A stretch of DNA of 64,000 bases from JAPPKS01 sp963667895 (GCA_965223985.1 OZ245030.1:1860001-1924000); one strand, 5' to 3'. Positions 43,546 to 51,665 are shown, counted from the first letter of the stretch. Notes: a model not told the origin generated them from the letters alone. Program-made: numbers and translations.

Positions 43546-43812
43546 GTCCTGCTCTCTTGCCTAGTTGAATTTTGGAGGGATGATTTGCTGGTTGAAAACT
43601 TTCCCATAATTGCACATATTCATCAGCGTTGTCAAGAATTTTATGCGGCGATGTGAAGGGGCAGACCGGGGGAGTGCAAAGGAAAAACTTTGGTCAAGAA
43701 TGTGATTGGCTTCTTGAGGAAAAGCAGAGTTGGTTGGCACTTGTTACGGATAAATAGGACCTTTTAGAACTAATTGTTGGAAATTCAATCCTATGTTAAA
43801 GGTAATTTTTAT

Positions 43813-43841
43813 TTGACATCTTAATGAATATTGGGTATACT
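43813..43841 (+). promoter_or_regulatory. Strong promoter reading into the island's right half
   Basis: TTGACA (43813-43818), a 17-base spacer and TATACT (43836-43841). Transcription would pass through the repeat at 43912-44020, giving a leader of about 190 bases before the gene at 44039. Confidence 0.7.
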
Positions 43842-43911
43842 GTTGTTGAGCATACAAATTATGTGTGCGTGCTTGATTTTTTAGGAATTTAGGCAACTCC
43901 CAAGAGACATT

Positions 43912-44020
43912 CAGAAGCGTTGGGTTTCGGTTAAAACTACAGAAAACTATCGCACTCGCTCTTTGCTCGCTTGATCCTTCGCTATTCGCTCAGTTGATCT
44001 CTACTTAACCTTCAAGAACT
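43912..44020 (+). repeat. Island mosaic repeat
   Basis: AGAAGCGTTGGGTTTCGG and the following 45 bases are nearly identical to 47472-47535 (one difference in about 65 bases). It ends in the CTCAGTTGATCTC...TTCAAGAACT module also present in other copies. It lies in the leader of the gene at 44039. Confidence 0.8.
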
Positions 44021-44038
44021 GAAAATTAGGAGCAGATT

Positions 44039-44263
44039 ATGATGGAAGTATCTGGACAATATCTAGGACGACAGGAATTTTTTGTAGATGTGTGTTGTGT
44101 TCGCGGCGCGGACGTGTCTTGCGTAAATATTGTTGTAAACGCAAGAAATAATTCCATCACGATTAAAAGTGACGATGAGGAAAAGGAAATTCGGGTGTCT
44201 CTAGAAACATTGGCGAAGGGACTATACAACCTTGAACAGAAAGATAAACTGAAACGTAGTTAA
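44039..44263 (+). CDS. Unrecognised small protein (74 residues)
   Basis: The ATG has AGGAG 6 bases upstream, and a strong promoter lies 200 bases before it, so I treat it as a real gene. The protein has a beta-strand-rich first half (FFVDVCCVRGADVSCVNIVV, SITIKS) and a charged helical end (LETLAKGLYNLEQKDKLKRS). Three cysteines cluster within 12 residues. No known family. It could be a small antitoxin-like or regulatory protein, but there is no evidence for a partner except the small gene at 44478. Confidence 0.6.
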   Translation: MMEVSGQYLGRQEFFVDVCCVRGADVSCVNIVVNARNNSITIKSDDEEKEIRVSLETLAKGLYNLEQKDKLKRS

Positions 44264-44310
44264 TTTGCAAAAGTGTGGTGCTTTTGTGTTGATTGATGCG
44301 CAGCAGCTAA

Positions 44311-44402
44311 GTGGGGTTTGGAATCGTCGTTTTGTTTGAGGCATAGAGGACTCAATCGCGCTTGATTTTTTTGGGTTTAGCCTTGGCCTCTACCCAACTT
44401 GC
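44311..44402 (+). repeat. Island mosaic repeat
   Basis: GTGGGGTTTGGAATCGTCGT followed by TTTGTTTGAGGCA, a module also seen at 45840-45880 and 47437-47468, and ending GCCTCTACCCAACTTGC. It separates the two small genes. Confidence 0.75.
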
Positions 44403-44477
44403 GAGAAATCAAGGGAATTTTTTTGTGATACTATATTTGATTATGTGTCGCAAGTCTAAAATATAAGGGGGTTCCAA

Positions 44478-44786
44478 ATGAGCGACAGAAGGTATATTGG
44501 GATAACGGGGAACTATCGGTTATACAAGGTTCATGCCGCTACGGAAGGAGTACCATTGGAAGAAATCAAAAGGGTAGCTAATGACCGAGGGACATATTTT
44601 CAGGATGACGATGATGCATATCAATGCTTTGAGGGAAATTTCCCCGAATATGAAGTAGAAATTCAACCTTGCACACGAAAGTATCCATACAAGTATAAGA
44701 AATACCACCAAGGTTATATTAGGTTTCTCAAGGTCACGCTTACTTTAGGAGCAGAAGAAGCTATAATAGTTCTCATAAAGGTTTAA
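44478..44786 (+). CDS. Unrecognised 102-residue protein
   Basis: ATG with AAGGGGG upstream. It begins MSDRRYIGITGNYRLYKVHA, is rich in Tyr and Lys (PYKYKKYHQGYIR) in the second half and ends with a hydrophobic strand (EEAIIVLIKV). No family recognised, no signal peptide and no helix-turn-helix. Its co-orientation with the genes at 44039 and 45132 and the repeats on each side are the only context. Confidence 0.6.
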   Translation: MSDRRYIGITGNYRLYKVHAATEGVPLEEIKRVANDRGTYFQDDDDAYQCFEGNFPEYEVEIQPCTRKYPYKYKKYHQGYIRFLKVTLTLGAEEAIIVLIKV

Positions 44787-45131
44787 GAATCCAGTTATAG
44801 CAAGGCATGCTGCGCGCAAATACCGTCGTAGCGTAGCCGGTAGGATGTTTATGCCTCAAACAATGACCGAATGCCAAACCCTTTTTTACAGAGCGTATAA
44901 TCACCTAATTGACAACTGAAGTGCCAACGTTAGTTTAGACCACAAATAATCGAACTTAAGACAGGCGTCATTAATGAAACTCAACCGGCGGCAAATATCC
45001 TAACGCCGCGTGATGTCGATTCCGTGATTGAGTTTGATTGAAATGGTGTTTGAAGCGACGAGAAACGGACTGGAAAAAAGAACCGCTGGCATTTTTTTCG
45101 GCTTGCTTTTATATTTTAAGGAGGTTTTAGG
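44787..45131. other. Intergenic gap, nothing recognised
   Basis: About 345 bases. Apart from the ribosome binding site of the next gene (AAGGAGG at its right end), I see no repeat copy, RNA gene or clear promoter. Confidence 0.4.
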
Positions 45132-45599
45132 ATGAATGTATTCATCTATCGCCAAACGAGTACGAATGATCCATGTCGGCATGGCGTATGGGGGTTACGT
45201 GATTGTTTGGGTGACAAAAGGCGGGGCAAAAGTGAATGTGCTTATGGTGCTGTTTTAGGCATTGGCGGAAAAGGAATATGCCAATCTTTGCGAGCGAGAA
45301 TTACTTGGATAGGTATTGGCGTTCATAAACAGGAAACACCGGGCAAAAAAGGCCCCCTTGTCACTTTCGATCATGTTTGTCTAATGAACGACAGCGGCCC
45401 GACGTTATGCGATGTTGCACGTTTGCTTTATCATCATATGTTTGAATGCGATAAGATTCCGCATTTTGGCTATTCACAATCAGAAAAAGTGCCGAAAGAA
45501 ATTCGGGAAGAAATTCACAATGTTATGATGCAATATAGTGATTGTCCACCTTCGGAGGAATGCGATTGCGACCCGAATCTGACTTGCGATCCGTGTTGA
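45132..45599 (+). CDS. Unrecognised Cys-rich protein (155 residues)
   Basis: ATG with AAGGAGG 8 bases upstream. The N-terminal half (MNVFIYRQTSTND, CAYGAVLGIGGKGICQSLRA, RITWIGIGVHK) has alternating strands and Gly turns as in small beta-barrel domains, and FIYRQTSTND with GIGGKG is reminiscent of domains found near nucleotide-modification genes; this is speculative. The C-terminus is unusual: CPPSEECDCDPNLTCDPC, with five cysteines in 18 residues, likely a metal-binding or disulphide-rich tail. No signal peptide, so metal binding is more likely. Family not recognised. Confidence 0.65.
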   Translation: MNVFIYRQTSTNDPCRHGVWGLRDCLGDKRRGKSECAYGAVLGIGGKGICQSLRARITWIGIGVHKQETPGKKGPLVTFDHVCLMNDSGPTLCDVARLLYHHMFECDKIPHFGYSQSEKVPKEIREEIHNVMMQYSDCPPSEECDCDPNLTCDPC

Positions 45600-45640
45600 T
45601 ATTCTTCAACGCTAATCGGGGTTAGAAAAGAGGAGTTTTT

Positions 45641-45804
45641 GTAGGTTGGGTAGAGCGGATATGACGAAAAATGTGAATTATGAGCAGGAGGTTGTTTTGT
45701 TGATTGAGTCCAAGAACTGTTTGCGGGTAGCGAAACCCAACGCTTTTCGGTCGTCTGGAGGTTTTAAAAGCGTTGGGTTTCGCCTTTGGCTCTACCCAAC
45801 CTAC
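45641..45804 (+). repeat. Complete nested palindromic element (MITE-like)
   Basis: A 164-base element. Its ends are a perfect 16-base inverted repeat, GTAGGTTGGGTAGAGC (45641-45656) and its complement (45789-45804). Inside is a second perfect 18-base stem, 45730-45747 with 45766-45783 (GCGAAACCCAACGCTTTT and its complement) around an 18-base loop. No open frame is contained. This is the most complete member of the island repeat family. Confidence 0.85.
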
Positions 45805-45812
45805 TAGAACTG

Positions 45813-45940
45813 GAAATAATTGGCAATTCGCCTCGTGCGGTGCGGGGTTTGGAGTCGTCGTTTTGTTTGAGGCAATGGGGTCACTTCCTCTATCGTATTT
45901 AATATTCGCTCAGTCGATATCAAGCCAATCTACATGAACT
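45813..45940 (+). repeat. Island repeat modules adjoining the complete element
   Basis: ATAATTGGCAATTCGCCTCG and the next 45 bases match 47408-47468. A degenerate copy of the ATTCGCTCAGT..GAT module and CTACATGAACT follows to 45940. The adjacency shows that repeats have inserted into or beside each other. Confidence 0.7.
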
Positions 45941-45999
45941 CAGTGGTTCTTTTGGATTTTGTAAAAATTTAATACGGGCGCGGCGAATTTGGAATTTCG

Positions 46000-46083
46000 G
46001 AGGTTTTAAAAGCGTTGGGTTACGCAGAAGACTATCGTCCTCGTTATTCACTCGGTTGATCTCATTCTAACCTACAAAAACTA
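46000..46083 (+). repeat. Island mosaic repeat upstream of ParB-like gene B
   Basis: AGGTTTTAAAAGCGTTGGGT joins directly to AGACTATCGTCCTCGTTATT and then AACCTACAAAAACTAG. It lies 45 bases before the start of the gene at 46128, with a TATAAT at 46098-46103 between them; no -35 fits well, so promoter activity is uncertain. Confidence 0.75.
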
Positions 46084-46127
46084 GTTTCAAATCTTCGTAT
46101 AATGAAGAATTAGAAAGGAATATCTTG

Positions 46128-46787
46128 ATGTATGAATTTACCCAATTGTCTCTCGAACGTGATGAGTTTGATGATTTGATGTTTATGGGTCCACCTACAC
46201 GTGAGCGTGATAAATTTGAAGATGAGTGGTTATTGTCTTTATGTAATCTTCCACTCAAAGAAGTCGCGAATAGAGTTATAGTTAAAGCCACGGATAGAGG
46301 TTCGGCAGCTAGGGCGTTTGGAAGTATAGATGTCATCTCAAATAAGTATAATCACGAACCTTGGTTTAAGCGCCATGAACTCATTAGTCAATACTTTCAC
46401 AAGAATTTAATGGACAGAATTTGGATTAGGAATTTGAGCGATTGGGGCTCACCTGGCGACATAAATCAAGAACGGCTTAAACAGCCTAATTGCTCATTTT
46501 ATATTATAGATGGCAACAAGCGTTCGTTAGTCTACGCTGTAATGTTACGATTGGGACAAATGGACTACTTGCCCGTTGAAGCTATACATTCCGCTTCATG
46601 GGATTTGGCTAGCGGAATCTTAGGTTGGCAAGGCTGGCCGGGTAACATTGATGCTTTAGTCAATGATGGTAAATTGCAGATTAAATCCAACTATAGATTA
46701 GAAGCAACCGAGCCTGAGCCGTATAGCATGCTTGTAAGTCAGCGGCAAGTAGGTATTAAAGTAAACAGGCGTATAACTGCGAGTTAA
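46128..46787 (+). CDS. ParB-like DGNKR-motif protein B (unrecognised)
   Basis: 219 residues from the ATG at 46128 (AAAGGA 8 bases upstream; a TTG one codon earlier is less likely). Homologous to the protein at 36535: GPP near residue 21, then IIDGNKRSLVYAVMLRLG (126-143), PVE and SASWD (155-159). The central His of the DGNHR motif is Lys131 here. Length, motif order and the downstream repeat-protein gene are conserved between the two loci although the rest of the sequence has diverged strongly, so the motif series is likely to be functional. No other family recognised. Confidence 0.65.
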   Translation: MYEFTQLSLERDEFDDLMFMGPPTRERDKFEDEWLLSLCNLPLKEVANRVIVKATDRGSAARAFGSIDVISNKYNHEPWFKRHELISQYFHKNLMDRIWIRNLSDWGSPGDINQERLKQPNCSFYIIDGNKRSLVYAVMLRLGQMDYLPVEAIHSASWDLASGILGWQGWPGNIDALVNDGKLQIKSNYRLEATEPEPYSMLVSQRQVGIKVNRRITAS

Positions 46788-46879
46788 TAAGGATTTTTGA
46801 ACTGCCATCGGAAATTTAGACCGCTTTCTTAACCAAGATTGAAATACAATTCCAATCAATTGAAAGGAGAATTACCGCT

Positions 46880-47245
46880 ATGGACATAACTTTGAACACG
46901 TCTGAACAAGAGCCTTACAAATCAGATGAAGAGCTAAAGTACCATAGCAAGATATGTAACGCACGTTATCTTGTTATTGACAATTCGCTGCTCGGTCGGC
47001 GCATAGAAGCTAATTTTACCGATGACAACAAAATTACTGCATCAATAGCCAATAAGCAGGACCGCGCAGGTCAGATATTCGTTTCAGTCTACGAGAATGG
47101 CACTAGAACGATCCGCATTGACGGCGAATATAGCGAATCTACGAAAAATTTTATCGTTCTAACCATACATCCAAATGGAGATATTCTCCACGAGGGGAAT
47201 AAAATAATGAGCGACGGCAAAGAATTAAGATTGCCTGGTACATAG
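46880..47245 (+). CDS. Beta-repeat protein 3 (unrecognised)
   Basis: 121 residues; the ATG follows AAAGGAG by 11 bases. After a polar N-terminus it has CNARYLVIDNSLLGRRIEAN, equivalent to CRSLVVTDGIHGGITLSA of the protein at 37443, then GQIFVSVYENGTRTIRIDGE, which matches the 23-residue repeat unit (G-x-I-x-hydrophobic-S-V...G-x-R-x-I-x-I). A degenerate further unit (FIVLTIHPNGDILHEG) follows. It is 92 bases downstream of ParB-like protein B, so the two are probably co-transcribed, as in the other copy of this gene pair. Confidence 0.68.
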   Translation: MDITLNTSEQEPYKSDEELKYHSKICNARYLVIDNSLLGRRIEANFTDDNKITASIANKQDRAGQIFVSVYENGTRTIRIDGEYSESTKNFIVLTIHPNGDILHEGNKIMSDGKELRLPGT

Positions 47246-47403
47246 AGTTTAAACATCACCCATAAACAAAAATAGGCTCCCCGAGGTCGCTAACAGTATT
47301 GATACGCCGCTGAGGCATCATCTGAACTTACCCCCATCCTTTGGACGGCGACAAATAAGAATTAAGGTGGAAACCTGTGGCAATATGGTCCAGTTGAAAC
47401 GCC

Positions 47404-47606
47404 TGAAATAATTGGTAATATGCCTCGTGCGGTGCGAGGTTTGGAATCGTCGTTTTAATTGGGGCAATGAGAAGCGTTGGGTTTCGGTTAAAACTACAGA
47501 AAACTATCGCACTCGCTCTTTGATCGCTTGATCCTTAGGAAAACTATCGCGCTCCTTATCCAGTCGCTTGATCGCTCCGTTGATCTCTACCCAACCTACA
47601 AGAACT
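47404..47606 (+). repeat. Island mosaic repeat (long)
   Basis: Combines all modules: the ATAATTGG..CCTCGTGCGGTGCG start, GGTTTGGAATCGTCGTTTT, AGAAGCGTTGGGTTTCGG, two successive AAAACTATCGC segments, and the CTACCCAACCTACAAGAACT end. It is the rightmost copy in the island. The rest of the gap 47246-47751 shows nothing further. Confidence 0.82.
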
Positions 47607-47751
47607 GGCTGAATTATCTTCTAGCGGTTATCGCCTGTGCGAGTGTAGTCTGATTGGCTCCTTTCGTTATGAGCAATTCTGCCACTTATTAGCATAATGA
47701 ATAGGGGTTTTTGAATTATAGTTTGGCGCATTTGTATTTCGTCCCTTTTCG

Positions 47752-48429
47752 TTAGAAATATACCACACCAGCAATCAGTTTATAGTGCCAGCCGTAAAAT
47801 TTAAGGCCGAGGGAAACTGCGAAATAGATGTTTGTACAGGACTCTAAAAGCGTTGAATCAGTACTGAAGCGATTGATAAAGTCAATGTCCGTTATCGGAA
47901 GATCGTAGAAATAACTGTTAAAAACAAATTTTGCTCTAATTTGAGGATTTCCTGCTTCTGTATTTTTTTGGCGAATTTCGACATCTTTTGGCTCTATAAG
48001 CACAAGGGAATGGTCCAATTGAGTTATATTCTCAACTGAAACAGCTTTACCTGTGTTGCCGAACAGCACCAGCGCATTCACAGAAAGTAATTCCTCAATC
48101 AATGATGGTGTTTTTTGGATGTTGTCAACAATCTCTAGAGATTGGCCATCAAAAAGCACATTTTCGGATTGGTACCCTTCTGATGCAAACGCGGTGACAT
48201 TAATTTTCACAATATCCAGAAGATTTATGTCCTTTACTAACCATGAAGGTACCGCCCCACTCTCAGCTTCTGATATAGGTCGTATCCATTTGGGGTTATT
48301 ATCTTCTGTCCTGACGACATCATACTTGTATCCTTCTCGGGCTGATTTTACAAGTTCAATCCCGGCGATACATCTTTCAGTGAATTTCTATGAGTTTGCC
48401 AAACAAATGAATAGCTTTTCCATACTCAT
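47752..48429 (-). pseudogene. Dual-OB-domain protein with in-frame amber codon
   Basis: The minus strand from the ATG at 48427-48429 reads MSMEKLFICLANS, then TAG (48388-48390), then KFTERCIAGIELVKSAREG and continues open to 47752, about 226 codons in all. CLANSxKxxxxCIAGxE followed by WIRPIS is the beginning of dual-OB proteins often found with DUF488, so the amber replaces one residue in an otherwise intact frame (a Trp TGG to TAG change would do). No in-frame start follows until a GTG at 48210, which would give only a 152-residue fragment. Either it is a fresh pseudogene or the TAG is read through. The start overlaps the DUF488 stop (ATGA). Confidence 0.75.
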
Positions 48430-48866
48430 TGTAGATGAATTATCTCAATATCCGAATTGAGTTCTTGAAGGTATTCGGCGAGAAGCCGCCGGTGGCATTT
48501 TTCAGCAGTGTGTTCACTACACAGTAGACAACATTCGTTAAGACTTTCTAAATTTATTCCCTCTTTTATGTCTCTCTCATCTAACAGGTTTATGTATTCT
48601 TCAGCGTATTCCTCCCAAGAAATTTCCTTCATTCTATATGCTCCTAACAATTCTTTCGAGGGTGCAAATTTGAGTTGATGTTCATAATCAATGTTCGCCA
48701 ACTGTTTCGCAAAAAATGCTAAGTCTTTGCCTTTGGCGAATCCAGATAGCTGTGAGTTATTACTAACTCTGGTATCTACAATCTTCTTGACTTTATTGTG
48801 CTCCAGTAATTGGAAAAATTTCGACGCAGGCTTTTCCGTAAAACCAATCGTGTAAAGTTTAATCAT
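48426..48866 (-). CDS. DUF488 family protein (second of a pair)
   Basis: 146 residues. DUF488 features: LYTIGFTEKPASKFFQLLEH, VKKIVDTRVSNNSQLSGFAKGKDL, and CCLLCSEHTAEKCHRRLLAEYL, the last with the conserved Cys-x-Glu and CHR of the family. The biochemical role of DUF488 is not established. It begins 12 bases after the first DUF488 gene (48879-49499), and its TGA stop overlaps the ATG of the dual-OB gene, so the three genes form one operon with likely translational coupling. Confidence 0.88.
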   Translation of the reverse strand: MIKLYTIGFTEKPASKFFQLLEHNKVKKIVDTRVSNNSQLSGFAKGKDLAFFAKQLANIDYEHQLKFAPSKELLGAYRMKEISWEEYAEEYINLLDERDIKEGINLESLNECCLLCSEHTAEKCHRRLLAEYLQELNSDIEIIHLQ

Positions 48867-48878
48867 ACAACTACTCCC

Positions 48879-49499
48879 TCAGCTTTCTGCAACGTGAACT
48901 TCGCTATCATCCTTCGAGGAAAAAGCAATGTCTTTACCCCTAAACCGATAGGCTTTCTCAATTTGTTCTTCTTCTGTATCAAATAATGGACATAATTTTT
49001 TATTATACTTTTCAAGCAGTTGTTTTTCAAGGGCACCATTCTCTTTAAGATTGCCATCTTTTAGGATATGGTTGACCTCCACCTCTTCTCTTAGCTGATA
49101 TGAAATCATAGAAAAACGATGGCAATCAAAGGGTTCCGCCTCTGAACACATCAACACGATTGTGTATCCAAAGTCGAGAGCTTTTTTGAGTCGTTGTATC
49201 CCTTGCTGAAAGTCAGCGCTTTTTCTAACTTTATCAAAATCAACCTTTTTACCTGAGTCATCAAGCAGGGAACGTTCCGTATGCCTTGCCCCAAGTTCTT
49301 TCCCAAAGTGGGTATATAGGATTTGCTCACTTGTTAGCCTTGAAATTATTTCATTTTCATTAAATTGCGGGGCAAATTTACTATATGGCTGACTTCTAAC
49401 ATCAATTAGACAGTTAATTTTAAATTTTTTCAAAAGCCCAATGAAGTCGTCAATATTGTGTGTCGAGTGTCCTATTGTAAACACTATTTGATTTGACAT
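48879..49499 (-). CDS. DUF488 family protein (first of a pair)
   Basis: 206 residues from the ATG at 49497-49499, chosen because AGGAG lies 6 bases upstream and the family begins at FTIGHSTHN; a longer frame upstream exists but lacks support. Motifs: VFTIGHSTHNIDDFIGLLKK, CLIDVRSQPYSKFAPQFNE, HFGKELGARH, and LMCSEAEPFDCHRFSMIS, with the family Cys-x-Glu and CHR. It differs clearly from the second copy, so the pair is an old duplication or two subfamilies. First gene of the operon. Confidence 0.9.
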   Translation of the reverse strand: MSNQIVFTIGHSTHNIDDFIGLLKKFKINCLIDVRSQPYSKFAPQFNENEIISRLTSEQILYTHFGKELGARHTERSLLDDSGKKVDFDKVRKSADFQQGIQRLKKALDFGYTIVLMCSEAEPFDCHRFSMISYQLREEVEVNHILKDGNLKENGALEKQLLEKYNKKLCPLFDTEEEQIEKAYRFRGKDIAFSSKDDSEVHVAES

Positions 49500-49801
49500 A
49501 CTAGCTCCTAAGGGTAGATTGCGGTAATTACCTTCTAAACCAAACAGTTGTATATGATGGATTTCCGATGGCAGTATATGGCATTTGTAAGCAAATCCAA
49601 TATACAAACCATTTTACCAGAATGCCAAAGTTGTATCAACACATTTTCAGTATTTCATCACCCTGTTTGAAACGAGTTACTGGCTTCACGTTCTGTAAAC
49701 GGAAGTGCATAAGTCGTATATTGGAAAAGAATTAACCACGATTGAAGATTTCATCAAGGAGAACTCAACGGGCGAATCCCATTGACTGCACCCTGTATAC
49801 C

Positions 49802-49810
49802 TGATATAAT
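49802..49810 (+). promoter_or_regulatory. Extended -10 promoter of the acyl-CoA synthetase gene
   Basis: TGATATAAT is an extended -10 (TG-n-TATAAT), about 50 bases before the start codon at 49860. No -35 fits at the right distance; a TTGACT at 49792 is too close. Nothing else was recognised between 49500 and 49800. Confidence 0.5.
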
Positions 49811-49859
49811 TATCCGAGAATGAAGGGGTGGTGAACACACAACAACACGGAGACAATTG

Positions 49860-51665
49860 ATGATGGAAAAGACCACAATCAATGAGCAATTGCAGGATAC
49901 AATTGACGAACACGGTTCAAAAGCGGCGTTATCCAGCAAAGTAGATGGTGCGTATCAAGACATCTCCTACGCTGAACTGGGGATTCGCGTGAAGCATTTG
50001 TGTCTAGGTTTAATCGAACTTGGCGTGCAAAAGGGAGATCGGGTGGCTCTGCTGTCAGAAAATCGTCCAGAGTGGGCAATGAGCGATCTTGCAATTCTTG
50101 CCGCAGGTGGAGTCAATGTTCCAATGTTCTCTACGCTGACGCCTCCTCAAGTTGAGCACATTGTGAGGGATTCGGGAGCAAAGATTATCTGTGTTTCCAG
50201 TGAAAAACAGTTGCAAAAGGTTGAGGCTTTTAGAGCGAACATTGACGACCTCAAACAGGTCATCATCTTCGATGCAGCTGATTCGGAAAAAAGTAATGGA
50301 GTGCTCAAATTTAATCAGGTCTGCGAATTAGGAGAAAAGGCAGAGAATGGCGATTCGGTTTACCAAAAATCACGCGACGCTGTCACTCCCGATGACCTCG
50401 CCACGATCATCTATACCTCTGGGACCACAGGGCAGCCCAAAGGAGCGATGTTGACTCACAACAACTTCATGTCAAACGTAAGCGCATGTTTCGAGCTTGT
50501 TGGTATTACCAATGCAGACGTATTCCTGTCTTTTCTCCCATTGGCGCACGTATTCGAGCGGATGGGAGGACATTATCTGCCGTTGAGTTGTGGCGCGACT
50601 GTTGCGTATGCTGAAAGTCCATCCACGGTTGCCCAGAATATGAAGGAAATCCGTCCCACTATCATGATGAGTGTGCCCCGCCTCTACGAACTGATGCATG
50701 AGAAAATTATCAGCGCGGTTCAAAAGGGGTCATCTCTCAAACAGAAGATTTTCTATTGGAGCGTGGGGGTTGGTGAAAAAGTAAGCCAAGCAATTCAACA
50801 GCAGAAGAAACCTTCTGCAATCTTAAAATTAAAGTGTGGTCTTGCAAACAAGCTGGTTTTCAATAAACTTCAGGAAGCGACGGGGGGGCGGTTACGCTTC
50901 TTTGTCTCTGGTGGCGCCCCATTGTCCAAATCCATTGCAGAATTCTTCCACGCCGCCGGGATCTTGATTCTCGAAGGCTACGGCCTGACAGAGACTTCAC
51001 CCGTGATTAGTGTGAACCGTCCAGATGAGTGGAAATTTGGCACTGTGGGAACACAGATTGCGGGATTTGAGGTCAAAATTGCGGAAGATGGAGAGATTTT
51101 GTCGCGTGGGCCGCACATTATGCAGGGCTATTTCAACAAGCCGGAAGAGACGGCTGAAGCTATTGACGCGGATGGGTGGTTTCATACAGGCGACATAGGA
51201 GAAATGGATGCGGACGGTTTTCTGAAGATTACTGATCGGAAGAAGAATATCATTGTGCTTTCTAACGGAAAAAACATTGCGCCGCAGCCCATTGAGAATC
51301 AACTCACGCAAAGTCTATACATCAATCAAGTAATGCTCATCGGGGATAAGCGCAAAAGCGTCTCTGCGCTTATCGTGCCGAATTTTGATGCCATCAAAGA
51401 GTATGCCGCAGAAGAAGAACTTGATACCAAGGACATTGCGGAGCTGATCGAGACAAAAGAAATCCGCCAACTCATCCGTAAGGAAATTGAGCGGCTCTCA
51501 ACGGCTGTAGCCGACTTTGAACGGGTAAAGATGTTCACTTTGTTAGATCGAGAATTTACCGAAGAAGCTGATGAGATGACACCGACACTAAAGCTCAAGC
51601 GCAAAGTCATCCTTGAAAGGTACGGGAATAAGATTGAAAAGATGTACGGCGGCGAGAGCAATTGA
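49860..51665 (+). CDS. Long-chain acyl-CoA synthetase (AMP-forming)
   Basis: 601 residues from the ATG at 49860 (a second ATG follows immediately). The AMP-binding P-loop is YTSGTTGQPKG, with SFLPLAHVFER, GYGLTETSP, GWFHTGDIG and DRKKNIIVLSNGKNIAPQP in order, as in FadD15-type long-chain fatty acid-CoA ligases. It activates fatty acids in two steps (acyl-AMP, then acyl-CoA), likely at the membrane surface. Length is normal for the family. It has its own promoter and is followed after about 140 bases by the cold-shock fusion gene. Confidence 0.93.
   Translation: MMEKTTINEQLQDTIDEHGSKAALSSKVDGAYQDISYAELGIRVKHLCLGLIELGVQKGDRVALLSENRPEWAMSDLAILAAGGVNVPMFSTLTPPQVEHIVRDSGAKIICVSSEKQLQKVEAFRANIDDLKQVIIFDAADSEKSNGVLKFNQVCELGEKAENGDSVYQKSRDAVTPDDLATIIYTSGTTGQPKGAMLTHNNFMSNVSACFELVGITNADVFLSFLPLAHVFERMGGHYLPLSCGATVAYAESPSTVAQNMKEIRPTIMMSVPRLYELMHEKIISAVQKGSSLKQKIFYWSVGVGEKVSQAIQQQKKPSAILKLKCGLANKLVFNKLQEATGGRLRFFVSGGAPLSKSIAEFFHAAGILILEGYGLTETSPVISVNRPDEWKFGTVGTQIAGFEVKIAEDGEILSRGPHIMQGYFNKPEETAEAIDADGWFHTGDIGEMDADGFLKITDRKKNIIVLSNGKNIAPQPIENQLTQSLYINQVMLIGDKRKSVSALIVPNFDAIKEYAAEEELDTKDIAELIETKEIRQLIRKEIERLSTAVADFERVKMFTLLDREFTEEADEMTPTLKLKRKVILERYGNKIEKMYGGESN

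Larger units (their letters stand above)
43546..44038. other. Intergenic region with promoter and repeat
   Basis: About 490 bases between the divergent restriction enzyme gene and the small gene at 44039. It contains a strong promoter (43813-43841) and a repeat copy (43912-44020). No gene was recognised in it. Confidence 0.6.

Noticed and set aside
31612..47606. Integron cassette array, because the repeats contain ACCCAAC and GTTGGGT, which fit the RYYYAAC and GTTRRRY cores of attC sites
   Set aside because: No integrase gene is present, the order of the cores varies between copies, and the stems are perfect without the extrahelical bases of attC.
49792..49797. TTGACT as -35 element for the acyl-CoA synthetase gene
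   Set aside because: It is only 7 bases from the TATAAT, too close for a sigma70 promoter; the extended -10 is the better explanation.
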